A DNA stretch of 49,070 nt from Nitrospinota bacterium. Lineage in GTDB: Bacteria; UBA8248. A program made the position numbers and the translations under genes. Below are positions 24,640 to 33,013 of this stretch, one piece after another (position 1 is the stretch's first letter; every line of letters begins with the position of its first letter). The notes beneath the pieces are model-generated. The model ran no database searches. It had not been told where the DNA came from and saw nothing but the letters and a program-made list of their open reading frames with translations. The stretch is taken from assembly GCA_009839615.1 (NCBI GenBank), contig VXPH01000280.1:1-49070 (forward strand), read 5' to 3'.

Positions 24640-25291
24640 GCTGCCTTGCCGAGAGGAAATCCGCCTCGAGCTTCAGAATTGCATCCACGATGCTTTGAGC
24701 GAATTTCCTGCGGTATTCCCTGCCGTTTCTCTCCTGCGGCGGCGGGATGAGTTCTCCCACCCGGATGACGAGCCAGGGGTTGAGGATACCCCGCGGGCTG
24801 ATCAGCGTATTGGATCCCGCCATATAGACCGGAAGAACGGGTGCGCGGCTGATGGCGGCGAGAGTGGCGACGCCTTCTTTCACCTCCACCTCGGCCGTCG
24901 AATTCACGATGCCGCCCTCGGGAAATATCACCACCGCGCCGTCCAGGCCCAGGAGAGTACGCGCCATCCGGAAGGTGCTGGCGCGCGCTGTCCCCTCCCT
25001 GTCCACCGGGAAGGCGCCGAAGTAGGTGATGAGCTTCGCGAACAGGGGGTTGCGGAACAATTCCCGCTTGGCCATGTGGTACACCCGCCTCGGCAGGAAT
25101 GAGGCGAGGATCATGGGGTCGAGGTAGCTTCTGTGATTCGAGGCGACGATCAGCGGACCATCGGGCGGCACGTTGCGCATGCCGTGGACGTCGACTCCGC
25201 CGAAGGCGAGCCGGAGACCCGCCTGGAAAACCTTTTTAAGCCAGGTCGGCTGGCCGCTCGAGGGCAGGGTGGTCAGATGTTGCGTGCTCAT
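24611..25291 (-). CDS. PlsC-like 1-acylglycerol-3-phosphate acyltransferase
   Basis: 226 residues of the glycerol-3-phosphate acyltransferase family, which adds a fatty acyl chain to lysophosphatidate in phospholipid synthesis. The catalytic NHRSYLD (NHxxxxD) and FPEGGI motifs are present. The ATG at 25291 is chosen as the family's start; an in-frame start 72 bases earlier would add residues that do not look conserved. Convergent with the porin gene and sharing its terminator. Confidence 0.85.
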   Translation of the reverse strand: MSTQHLTTLPSSGQPTWLKKVFQAGLRLAFGGVDVHGMRNVPPDGPLIVASNHRSYLDPMILASFLPRRVYHMAKRELFRNPLFAKLITYFGAFPVDREGTARASTFRMARTLLGLDGAVVIFPEGGIVNSTAEVEVKEGVATLAAISRAPVLPVYMAGSNTLISPRGILNPWLVIRVGELIPPPQERNGREYRRKFAQSIVDAILKLEADFLSARQQKRDTGRSA

Positions 25292-25429
25292 CTTTTCGTT
25301 TCCGGCACCCTGATGCCGGGTTCCTCCTTGTCGGAAGTGCGACTCTCCCGAGTGTGAACCCAAGGGTTTCTGTCCGGTTCATCATATTAGAATCTTCACA
25401 CTCTCTGCAAAGCAATCGGGGTGCTGGAT

Positions 25430-27193
25430 CTATTCGCTTTCGTGCTGGTGGTGTTCCTGCTCTCGCCAAACCTTGCCGAAGGCGTGGATCACGTCCTCGG
25501 CGGTGATGATTCCCAGAAGCTCGGTCGGGTCCTCGCGGCTCACCACGGGCAGGCGCGAGATGCGCCTGTCGCCGAGTTTGGCCATCACCGAATCGAGCGA
25601 TTGGTCCGGATGCGCGTGCATGATGTATTTCTTCTTCGCTATCTCGCTCAGAGGTTTTTGCAGGATGCCCGCTGCCTGCGCCTGGCTGAAGTCGTAGTTG
25701 CTCGCCATGCCCGAAAGTTTCCCGCTCGCGTTCAGGACGGGATATCCGGTAATGGCGCTGCCTTTTGTTTTCTCGATGGCTTCTTGGATCGTGATGTCCT
25801 CGGGCAGGGTGATGACGTGGCTGACCATGGCGTCCGATACGTGGATCTCGTGGAGGAGGTGCTCGGTTTCATAATCCGGCAGCGCGACCCCGTCCTGTGA
25901 GGAAAGCGCGCTGTATATCGGCTCGGGGTGCCAGTATCTCGCGAGTGCGAGCGATATCGCGTTGGCCACCATGAGCGCGAGGATGATGTGGTAGTCCTGC
26001 GTGAGCTCGAAGATGATGAGCACCGACGTCAAGGGCGCGCGTATGACGGCGGCGAAGGCCGCGCCCATACCCACGAGCGCGTATCCGCCCGGATGGGCCA
26101 CGAAGCCGGGGAAGGCGAACTCGGCGAGAGACGCCACTGCGCCCCCCGCCATCGCGCCCATGAAAAGCGTCGGCGCGAAAATGCCGCCCAGAGAACCGGT
26201 TCCGTAGGAAACCGCGGTGGCGATGAGCTTCAAGACGAGCAGGCACAGGAGAAAGGGCAGGGCATAGCTGTGCGTGAGCGCCTTGCTCACGGCGGGATAT
26301 CCCACGGCGAACACCTCGGGAACCCAGATGCCGACCACGCCCACGAACAGGCCGCCGAGGCCGGTGGCGACGACCCCACGGAACCCCCACAGGCGCTTCC
26401 ACCCCGAGCGCACGAAGAGCAATCCCTTGATGAACGCCACGGCGACGAGCGCGCAGACGACGCCCACGAAGGCGTAGAGGAGCAGTTCCAGGGGACTGTC
26501 CAGAGCATAGGGCGGCACGGAGAATACCGGTTCGTTCCCCAGTATGGCGCGCGAGACGACCGAGGCGGAAACCGCGGCGAACACGATGGAGCCGAGCACG
26601 CGGGCGTTCAGGTCGCCCACGAGTTCTTCCAGCGTGAAAGTGACGGCGGCGATGGGCGTGTTGAAGGCGGCGGCGAGGGCGGCGGCGCAGCCCACGGGGA
26701 CGAGCGCCTGCACGCGCCGCCTTTTCAGGGAAAATATCTCGCCGACCCAACTCGCAAAGCCCGAGCAAATCTGCACGGTGGGGCCTTCACGGCCCAGGCT
26801 CGAACCCGAGCCGATGTTAAGCACCCCGATGAGGAACTTGCCTATCCAGACGCGCTTGTCGATGTGGCCGTTATGGGCGACGTAGGCGATTTTCGTCTGG
26901 GGGATGCCGCTGCCCCGGGCTTCGGGCGTGAAATAGTGGAGAAAGAGCGCCGAGAGAAAAGCGCCCCCCGCGGGGATGAGCGCCACCCAGTACCAGGCCC
27001 GGTGAATCTCGGAGAGGTCATGGGAGCCGAAGAGAACGTAATGCGCCCAGCCCAGCGCGACGTGAAAACAGACGGCGATGAAGCCGGTGAGCGCCCCCAC
27101 GATGATGGTCGTGAAGTAGAAGATGCCGTCGTCTGAGAAATCGAAATGGAGCAGCCAGCCGAGAAGGCGTATGCGAAAATTTTTCCAGCTCAC
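25430..27193 (-). CDS. ClC-type chloride/proton antiporter with CBS domains
   Basis: 587 residues. A ClC membrane domain carries GSGIP (94-98), the gating glutamate in GREGP (Glu136), and GSLGGIFAPT further on. A pair of CBS domains occupies roughly residues 440-587. The glutamate of the proton path in ClC-ec1 also seems conserved in TLEEL (residues 188-192), so a Cl-/H+ exchanger rather than a channel is likely. CBS pairs bind adenine nucleotides and gate ClC proteins. It is a single gene; a VOC gene ends close to its start. Confidence 0.9.
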   Translation of the reverse strand: MSWKNFRIRLLGWLLHFDFSDDGIFYFTTIIVGALTGFIAVCFHVALGWAHYVLFGSHDLSEIHRAWYWVALIPAGGAFLSALFLHYFTPEARGSGIPQTKIAYVAHNGHIDKRVWIGKFLIGVLNIGSGSSLGREGPTVQICSGFASWVGEIFSLKRRRVQALVPVGCAAALAAAFNTPIAAVTFTLEELVGDLNARVLGSIVFAAVSASVVSRAILGNEPVFSVPPYALDSPLELLLYAFVGVVCALVAVAFIKGLLFVRSGWKRLWGFRGVVATGLGGLFVGVVGIWVPEVFAVGYPAVSKALTHSYALPFLLCLLVLKLIATAVSYGTGSLGGIFAPTLFMGAMAGGAVASLAEFAFPGFVAHPGGYALVGMGAAFAAVIRAPLTSVLIIFELTQDYHIILALMVANAISLALARYWHPEPIYSALSSQDGVALPDYETEHLLHEIHVSDAMVSHVITLPEDITIQEAIEKTKGSAITGYPVLNASGKLSGMASNYDFSQAQAAGILQKPLSEIAKKKYIMHAHPDQSLDSVMAKLGDRRISRLPVVSREDPTELLGIITAEDVIHAFGKVWREQEHHQHESE

Positions 27194-27230
27194 AACCTCT
27201 TACCTGTCGAAAACAAAGATCGGCGGCGGT

Positions 27231-27833
27231 TCAGCGTGTGAGAACCCCTGTCGGGTGCGGGCCGACGGGCGGATGCGGGGCGGGGTCGATTCCCTCCCGG
27301 CGGAGCCTGTGCTCATACCATTCCTTCTCGACCCCGTTGGACTCGTCCATCCGGGCCAGGTCGCAGAAGATCTCAATCCGGTGGCCGTCGGGGTCGCAGA
27401 AGTACATGGCCCTGTTCTCCCCCCACGTGCCGTCGCCCTCCGGGTGCGTGGGGCTGTGCACCACCGGGCCGCGCACGATTTTGATCCCGCATTCCTCGAG
27501 CCAGTCCTTCCAGGCGAAGAACTCGGAACGGTCTTTTACCCGAAACGCGAAATGATGCAACCCCAGGTCCTTCACGGGGCCCTGATCGTCGGTTTTCATC
27601 TCTTTGAGGGCGGGCTGCTCGCCGGTGTGATATACTAGGTTCAAATCGTGATGAAGCGCGCTGCAGCGCAGGAAGCAAAGACCCGCGTTGATGGTCGGGT
27701 GCTCACCGGGATCGTGACGCTCCGAAAGCGTGAAACCGAGAATCTCGGTGTAGAATTTCAGTGATTCCTCGATGTCGGACACCTTGACGGCGACGTGCTG
27801 GAGTTCTTCAAAAGAGGTTTCCGGTCGGGGCAT
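27231..27833 (-). CDS. VOC/glyoxalase-fold metalloprotein
   Basis: 200 residues with the 2-His-1-Glu metal site (His13, His93 or His94, Glu154 in DPDGHRIEIF). AAGGAG lies upstream of the ATG on the minus strand. Related to extradiol dioxygenases. A C-terminal tail of about 40 residues is rich in Pro. Divergent from the SDR gene starting at 27926. Function not assignable from sequence; it resembles the VOC protein at 7015 in its metal site. Confidence 0.84.
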   Translation of the reverse strand: MPRPETSFEELQHVAVKVSDIEESLKFYTEILGFTLSERHDPGEHPTINAGLCFLRCSALHHDLNLVYHTGEQPALKEMKTDDQGPVKDLGLHHFAFRVKDRSEFFAWKDWLEECGIKIVRGPVVHSPTHPEGDGTWGENRAMYFCDPDGHRIEIFCDLARMDESNGVEKEWYEHRLRREGIDPAPHPPVGPHPTGVLTR

Positions 27834-27925
27834 CGTGCGTTCTCCTTGATTTTCTTTGGTTTCGCGGTGCGCTGTTCCTCGCCGGGGTCAATACTAGCGC
27901 AACTTTTCCGCAGGAGAAACACTGT

Positions 27926-28684
27926 TTGAGCCGCTTGAATGGAAAAAGGGCCCTCGTGACGGGCGCATCGCGCGGAATCGGCGAATGCGTGGCGTATCGC
28001 TTCGCTGCCGAAGGAGCGAACCTGTATCTGGCCGCCGATGGGACGCTGGAAGAACTCGAAAGCGTCGCGCGTGAATGCAAGGCAGCCGGAGGCACGGCCG
28101 CATACGGGATCTTCGATCTGGCCGAAGAAGGCGCCGCCGAGCGCATGGTGGATGCCGCCGCGAGCGCCCTGGGCGGGGTCGACGTTCTGGTGAACAACGC
28201 AGGAATCCGCGCGAGCAAGCCGTTCGGGACTTTCTCGTATGAAGATTTTCACCGCGTGGCCGCCGTAAACCTGCGCGCCCCTTTTTTCGCGAGCCAGGCC
28301 GCCCTGCCGTTCATGCGCGAGGCGGGCGGCGGGCGAATCATCCACGTCGCGAGCCAGTTGGGCTCCGTCGCGGCGCGCGAGACCGCGCTCTACAGCGCGA
28401 CCAAGGCGGCGCTCATCCAGCTCACGCGCTCGATGGCGCTCGAACTCGCGGGCGAGAACATTCTCGTGAACGCCGTCAGTCCCGGCCCTACGGCGACGGA
28501 ATATCTCAAGAAACACGCCTACAAGACGCCCGAGGAGCGCGCCCAGCGCCTCGGGACCGTGCCGATGGGGCGTTTCGGCGAACCCGACGAAATTGCGAAC
28601 GCCGTACTGTTTCTCGCTTCAGAAGATGCTTCTTTCGTGCACGGGCACAACCTCGTGGTGGACGGCGGCTATATCATTCATTGA
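27926..28684 (+). CDS. SDR-family NAD(P)-dependent oxidoreductase
   Basis: 252 residues starting with TTG, with AGGAG about ten bases upstream. Motif TGASRGIG at 12-19, NNAG at about 90-93, catalytic Ser143, Tyr156 and Lys160 (YSATK). It is followed by a beta-hydroxyacid dehydrogenase gene 89 bases later, so the two may act in one pathway on a hydroxy acid. Substrate unknown. Confidence 0.9.
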   Translation: MSRLNGKRALVTGASRGIGECVAYRFAAEGANLYLAADGTLEELESVARECKAAGGTAAYGIFDLAEEGAAERMVDAAASALGGVDVLVNNAGIRASKPFGTFSYEDFHRVAAVNLRAPFFASQAALPFMREAGGGRIIHVASQLGSVAARETALYSATKAALIQLTRSMALELAGENILVNAVSPGPTATEYLKKHAYKTPEERAQRLGTVPMGRFGEPDEIANAVLFLASEDASFVHGHNLVVDGGYIIH

Positions 28685-28773
28685 TTATTCGAGGAACTGC
28701 AAACATTTCTGTATTCGAACTGGCGGAGCGAGGGGCATTTCCCTTGCCGCCGCATTCAAAAGGAGCTTGAGCC

Positions 28774-29658
28774 GTGAGCATGAAAGTGGGAGTCGTGGGT
28801 TTGGGCGTCATGGGCGGCGCGTTTTCGGGCCACATGCTGGACGCCGGCATGGAAGTGGCGGGCTACGACCCGCTCGATGCGATGTACGAGAAATTCGAGG
28901 GCAAGAACCTGCGCCGGGCATCCTCGCCCGCGGACGCCGCCGGCGGAGCCGACCTGGTGATGACCTCGCTCCCGAACTACAGGGTCGTCGGAGAGGCGGT
29001 GACGGGCGAGGGGGGCGTTCTGGAGGGCATCTCCCCCGGCGGCATCATCGCCGACATGAGCACGGTCCCGCCCAAATTTTCGAAGGAAATGGCCGAAAAA
29101 GCGGGTGAGAAGGACGTGCGCTGGCTCGATTGCCCGGTGAGCGGCGTTGGGAAGCAGGCGGCCGTGAAGGACCTGGTGGTGATGGTCGCAGGCCCCAGGG
29201 ACGCATACGAGAAGGCGAAACCGGCCTTTGACGCCATCGGCAAGAAGACGATTTTCGTGAGCGAGCAAAACGGGCTCGCCGCCCAGCTCAAGCTCGTGGT
29301 GAACCTGGTGCTCTTCATCAACATGGCGGGGGCGTGCGAGGGCCTCACGCTCGGCCTCAAGGCGGGGATCCCCGAAGACGTCATGCTCGAAACCCTTTGC
29401 TCGGGCGCGGCGGGTTCGAATGTGCTTGAGGTTCGCGGCAAGGACATGCTGGCCGGGAATTTTCCCGAATCCGGCCCGATATGGATCGTGCTCAAGGACC
29501 TCGAATGCGCCATTGACTCCGCCAAGGACTTGGACGTGCCCGTGCCGCTCGGCGGCCTGCTGGAACACCTCTACATGGCCCAGAGAAGCAAGGGCAGGCA
29601 GCATGAGGACGGAAGTTCGCTCTTCCGCATTTACCAGGAATTGGCGAACATCGCTTGA
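28774..29658 (+). CDS. NAD(P)-dependent beta-hydroxyacid dehydrogenase (HIBADH family)
   Basis: 294 residues, GTG start with AAAGGAG upstream. Rossmann motif GLGVMGG near residue 10, CPVSGVG near residue 125, and the catalytic-lysine region LKLVVNLVLF near 170. Paralogue of the gene at 2018 and of the same overall length. The upstream SDR suggests a two-step hydroxy-acid conversion. It ends before an AT-rich convergent gap. Confidence 0.9.
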   Translation: MSMKVGVVGLGVMGGAFSGHMLDAGMEVAGYDPLDAMYEKFEGKNLRRASSPADAAGGADLVMTSLPNYRVVGEAVTGEGGVLEGISPGGIIADMSTVPPKFSKEMAEKAGEKDVRWLDCPVSGVGKQAAVKDLVVMVAGPRDAYEKAKPAFDAIGKKTIFVSEQNGLAAQLKLVVNLVLFINMAGACEGLTLGLKAGIPEDVMLETLCSGAAGSNVLEVRGKDMLAGNFPESGPIWIVLKDLECAIDSAKDLDVPVPLGGLLEHLYMAQRSKGRQHEDGSSLFRIYQELANIA

Positions 29659-29769
29659 TACGGAATGGGGGGAGGGGCGCTCCGGGGCTCAGGAGGACGG
29701 CTCGGTCTCTCGCCGCTTACATGAGGTGAATCCGCGTCTTCACAATAGCGCCGGGCGAGCAGGATGGGG

Positions 29770-29850
29770 CGATAATTTACTTTAATTGTTCATTTCAATT
29801 GGTTGAAATATAATTCTTTTTTAATTTAGAAATCAGGCATTCTTTCGCCT
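29770..29850. other. AT-rich island between convergent genes
   Basis: This is a marked AT-rich patch in a GC-rich genome, between the convergent genes ending at 29658 and 29867. It holds the palindrome TTTCAATTGGTTGAAA (29793-29808) followed by a T-rich stretch, which may work as a weak terminator for the plus strand. No gene is seen. Confidence 0.4.
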
Positions 29851-29866
29851 CGTTAACCTGCGCTTC

Positions 29867-30112
29867 CTAGCCGATAACGGATGAGCGGATAATCTGACGC
29901 AGTTCCTCGTCGTTCAGCGCGGCCATTTGCTCGAACGTGATGAGGGCCGTGGTGTCCGGGTCGCCCCGCTCTCCCCACCAGAGCCGGAAGCTCTGCTCCT
30001 GGTAGCTGTAGCGGATGTCGGCGTCGACGCCCTCGATCTCTCCGGCCAGAATGCCGCTGATGCGTTCCGCCATGATGCGGCTGTATTTTCTTTGCGCTTC
30101 GATGTCTTCCAC
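29867..30112 (-). CDS. Small hypothetical protein
   Basis: 81 residues, GTG start with GGGGAGA about eight bases upstream on the minus strand. A hydrophilic alpha-helical protein with an acidic middle (EGVDADIRYSYQE) and no transmembrane segment. It lies downstream of the metallo-hydrolase gene in the same direction but 138 bases away. I do not recognise the family. It may be spurious, although the start context is good. Confidence 0.5.
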   Translation of the reverse strand: MEDIEAQRKYSRIMAERISGILAGEIEGVDADIRYSYQEQSFRLWWGERGDPDTTALITFEQMAALNDEELRQIIRSSVIG

Positions 30113-30250
30113 GAAAGCGTCTCCCCATCTTTTTCGGTGATTTTGAATTCAGCGATACGCCGGACGGCTTCTTCTCATCCCCCGAACCGCCGCTTTTCGC
30201 TTCTTTCAGGACTCTCCTGCTATTACCAGAAGTTGGAGCGTCATGAAAGC

Positions 30251-31000
30251 CTACAGGTGATACGTCTTCCCCTCTTCGAGCACTTTGATTCTCGGTTCGT
30301 TCAGCGCCTCGATTTCCGCCGTCGTCTCGTCATGATACTGGGCTTTGATGTGAAAAATATAGACGGGAATGTCGGGCGGCATTTTCCGCATCTCCGCATG
30401 AAGCATGGCGGGGGTCAAGTGCCTGGTCATGCCCGCGAGTTCCTCCATCTTGTTCGGGAACGACACCTCGGTGATGATGGCGCGCAGGTTGTCCACTTCG
30501 GCGGCTCCCCGCCAGATGGCCTCCGTAGGCCCCGTGTCGCTGGTGTAGAGCAGCGCGCATTCCGCGTCCTGAATGATGAAGCCGAAAGTCGTCCCCTTGT
30601 GGTCGACCGCATAGGGGGTGATCCGGATGCCGCCCAAGGAGCGGGTTTCCATCTCCTCGATGGCGGAAAAGTCGAGTATCGGGGTGTCCTCGTGGCATAT
30701 CTCGCAAAAATCCGGCCAGACGGCGTTGTTGAATATGGATTTCTGGATCTGCTCCAGCACGTCGCGCGCGCCGATGACTTTGAGCGAATCCTCCCGCAGG
30801 CCGAAGATGTTGTCGGCGAGGTAGGGCAGTTCCGCGATGTGATCCAGATGCGCGTGAGACACCACGACGCCGGTGAGCCGGGCCTGCTCCTCGATGGCGA
30901 GGCCCGATGCGGCCGAACCGCCCTCGAGCAACAACTCTTCGTTGATGAGGAAAGACGTCAGATGACATCCGGGCGCTTTGCCGCCCGCGCAGCCCAACAC
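30251..31000 (-). CDS. Metallo-beta-lactamase-fold phosphodiesterase-like hydrolase
   Basis: About 249 residues of the metallo-beta-lactamase fold, with the metal motif HAHLDH at 49-54, a second His near 100 and 150 and DHKG later. It resembles cyclic-nucleotide phosphodiesterase class II-type hydrolases. GTG at 31000 is the first usual start. The conserved strand begins earlier, at an ATC codon (31010-31012) that follows GGAGGAGAGG, so the true N-terminus may be four residues longer with a non-standard start. It lies downstream of pyrK with its own promoter-like site at 31069-31098. Confidence 0.82.
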   Translation of the reverse strand: MLGCAGGKAPGCHLTSFLINEELLLEGGSAASGLAIEEQARLTGVVVSHAHLDHIAELPYLADNIFGLREDSLKVIGARDVLEQIQKSIFNNAVWPDFCEICHEDTPILDFSAIEEMETRSLGGIRITPYAVDHKGTTFGFIIQDAECALLYTSDTGPTEAIWRGAAEVDNLRAIITEVSFPNKMEELAGMTRHLTPAMLHAEMRKMPPDIPVYIFHIKAQYHDETTAEIEALNEPRIKVLEEGKTYHL

Positions 31001-31068
31001 ACGGAATTGGATGGCCTCTCCTCCGCCTGAAGTTTCGTGAAGGTGAAGAGTCTTTCGATCGCCGCCTG

Positions 31069-31098
31069 ATTATAGGCACAGCCGAATCGACTTGGGAA
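31069..31098 (-). promoter_or_regulatory. Promoter for the metallo-hydrolase
   Basis: Minus strand TTCCCA (31093-31098), 18-base spacer and TATAAT (31069-31074). It lies about 60 bases before the hydrolase start and inside the gap after pyrK. It suggests the gene can be expressed apart from pyrD-pyrK. Confidence 0.5.
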
Positions 31099-31108
31099 GA
31101 TGTTTTTC

Positions 31109-31834
31109 CTAAACCGCCTCCCACCTCCCGCTTTTGGAGCGCCTGCGCTTTCCGAAATCATCCATCTGCGCAACGGTGGAGGCGGGGAAGATGGGGCCGT
31201 CCGTACAAACGCGCCAGCCCGAGCAGGTACACTGGCCGCACAGGCCGACGGCGCACTTCATGTATCGCTCGACCGCGAAATACGTCCGCTCGGCGGGCAG
31301 TTTCGGCAGACACGCGGCCATCATCCGCTCGGGCCCGCAGACGGCGTAGCTATCCGCCTCGACGGGCAGGAGTTCCGTCACCAGTCCTTTGTGCCCCAGG
31401 GCGCCGTCTTCGGTGGCGACGTGGACGGGGCCGAGTTCCCTGAATTCCTCGTAGAAGAGAATCTCGTCCGCCGTTCGACCGCCGAGGACGAAGGAAGGCT
31501 CCTCGGAAGCGAGGGCCAGGAGCCTCAGTTCCGCAATTCCCACGCCGCCGCCGATAAGAGCGGGTCTTTTCAAGGGAGGGTAACCTTGCCCCAGGGGGCC
31601 GCGCAGCCCGATTTCGTCCCCCGGCTCCAGGGCGGCCAGTTTTTCGGTGAACGCGCCCGCTTTTTTCACGGTGACGGCGTTGAGGTAGGAGAGCGTGAAT
31701 GGTTTTTCGCCCAGGCGCGGCAGCCAGACCATCATGAACTGCCCCGGCGTGGATTCAATCTCCCGATCGAAGAAAATCGTGTGCGTCCAATCGCTTTCCC
31801 GGTGATTCTCCACGACCCTGAAAACGCTACGCAT
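31109..31834 (-). CDS. pyrK: Dihydroorotate dehydrogenase electron-transfer subunit PyrK-like
   Basis: 241 residues of the PyrK family, which holds FAD and a [2Fe-2S] cluster and passes electrons from dihydroorotate dehydrogenase to NAD+. An FTLSYLN flavin-binding segment is followed by the nucleotide-binding LIGGGVGIAE, and C-terminal cysteines in CAVGLCGQCTCSGWRVC bind the iron-sulfur cluster. The ATG at 31834 overlaps the pyrD stop by eight bases, showing coupling. Part of a class 1B dihydroorotate dehydrogenase. Confidence 0.85.
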   Translation of the reverse strand: MRSVFRVVENHRESDWTHTIFFDREIESTPGQFMMVWLPRLGEKPFTLSYLNAVTVKKAGAFTEKLAALEPGDEIGLRGPLGQGYPPLKRPALIGGGVGIAELRLLALASEEPSFVLGGRTADEILFYEEFRELGPVHVATEDGALGHKGLVTELLPVEADSYAVCGPERMMAACLPKLPAERTYFAVERYMKCAVGLCGQCTCSGWRVCTDGPIFPASTVAQMDDFGKRRRSKSGRWEAV

Positions 31835-32762
31835 GGGAGTCGCCTCCCTCCGCCGCACGATGCGCGGCCCCGATGAGGGCGGACATGGGCTCGCCATCCA
31901 GATATTCCTGAATTCCCTCCCAGATATCCCGTGTGAGGGCCGCGGCCTCGTGCGTGCTCTTTCGCATGAAGGCGGTGCCGATTCCCAGCACGCCGGCCCC
32001 CGCGAGGATGTATTCCACGGCATCCTCCCAGGTTTCGATTCCCCCGTATGCGACGATGGGGCAGCGAAAGCGCGCGTAGGCCTCATATGTCATGCGCAGG
32101 TTGATGGGCTTGAGCGCTGGGCCGCTGATGCCGCCCGTCGTGCCCGCGAGTATCGCCGCACGGCTCCGGATGTCCACGGCCAGCCCCGGCCCCAGGGTGT
32201 TGCCGCAACCTAAGGCGTCCGCGCCCGCGTTCATGCAGGATTCCGCCACGGCGAGATAGTCGCTGTTGGGCGAGAGCTTGGCGATGACGGGCTTGTCCGT
32301 CTCATCACGCACGCGCTCGATGACTTCGGCGGAGAGGGCGGGATTCTGGCCGATGCTCTCCATGATGGTCTGCTCGCCCGGCTCCTTGTTGGGGCAGCCC
32401 AGGTTCACCTCGATGGCGTCGCCGAACCTCGACATCCGGCGCGTGACTCCGGCGAACTCACCCGCGTCTCCGCCATAGACCGAGACGATGAGCTTCGCGT
32501 TCTTGAGTTTTATCTCCTCCAGGTCACGCTCCCAGTCCTCGGCACTCTGCGTCGGCAGGGCGAGGGAGTTGAGCACCGCGCCTTCGGGGGGGTATACGAC
32601 CACGGGGTTTTCGTTGCCCGGCTTCTCGCGGGGGCCGACCGATTTGGTGACGTAGCCGCCCAGGCACGCGCCTGCGCTCTCGAAAGCGGTGAAGACTTCC
32701 GGGTAGCTCAGGATGCCGCTGGCGTTGATCAGGGGCGGGTCGATCCTGGGGAGCGGTATCAC
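31827..32762 (-). CDS. pyrD: Dihydroorotate dehydrogenase catalytic subunit, class 1B-like
   Basis: 311 residues of the FMN-dependent dihydroorotate dehydrogenase family, which makes orotate in pyrimidine synthesis. NASGILSYPE near the N-terminus and EVNLGCPNKEPGE (with the catalytic Cys in GCPN) near residue 140 are visible, as is a glycine-rich phosphate-binding region near the C-terminus. Its partner PyrK overlaps its 3' end. Divergent from the haem operon across about 250 bases, which hold promoter and leader signals. Confidence 0.85.
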   Translation of the reverse strand: MIPLPRIDPPLINASGILSYPEVFTAFESAGACLGGYVTKSVGPREKPGNENPVVVYPPEGAVLNSLALPTQSAEDWERDLEEIKLKNAKLIVSVYGGDAGEFAGVTRRMSRFGDAIEVNLGCPNKEPGEQTIMESIGQNPALSAEVIERVRDETDKPVIAKLSPNSDYLAVAESCMNAGADALGCGNTLGPGLAVDIRSRAAILAGTTGGISGPALKPINLRMTYEAYARFRCPIVAYGGIETWEDAVEYILAGAGVLGIGTAFMRKSTHEAAALTRDIWEGIQEYLDGEPMSALIGAAHRAAEGGDSHA

Positions 32763-32896
32763 GGTCTGCTGCCTCAGCCGGGGTGGAATGGGCGGGCGGA
32801 CGGGCTCGATGGATGGAGTATAGAGGGAACGGGCGTCTTAAGCCAATATGAAATGAGCAGAATCCGCATCTCTCGACCCTGCAGCGTACCGGATTA

Positions 32897-32925
32897 TTGC
32901 AAAATGCCCGAAATGGTGGTCTAAA
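32897..32925 (+). promoter_or_regulatory. Promoter of the haem biosynthesis operon
   Basis: TTGCAA (32897-32902), 17-base spacer and TCTAAA (32920-32925). It lies about 90 bases upstream of the first gene (33014). The -10 box matches the consensus at four of six positions. Confidence 0.45.
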
Positions 32926-32977
32926 TGGCTTTGCTCGCCCGACTCATGGGCGGAGATGGAAGCGTTGTTTTCAAAAT

Positions 32978-33013
32978 CGCAAGGCGTGGCCTTGCGCTGA
33001 GAGGGAAAATCCC
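32978..33013 (+). promoter_or_regulatory. Leader hairpins before the haem operon
   Basis: CGCAAGGC-GTG-GCCTTGCG (32978-32996) is a perfect eight-base-pair hairpin, followed by GGGA-AAA-TCCC (33003-33013), which would pair the ribosome-binding site GAGGG just before the GTG start. A structured leader controlling translation of the first gene is possible. Confidence 0.45.
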
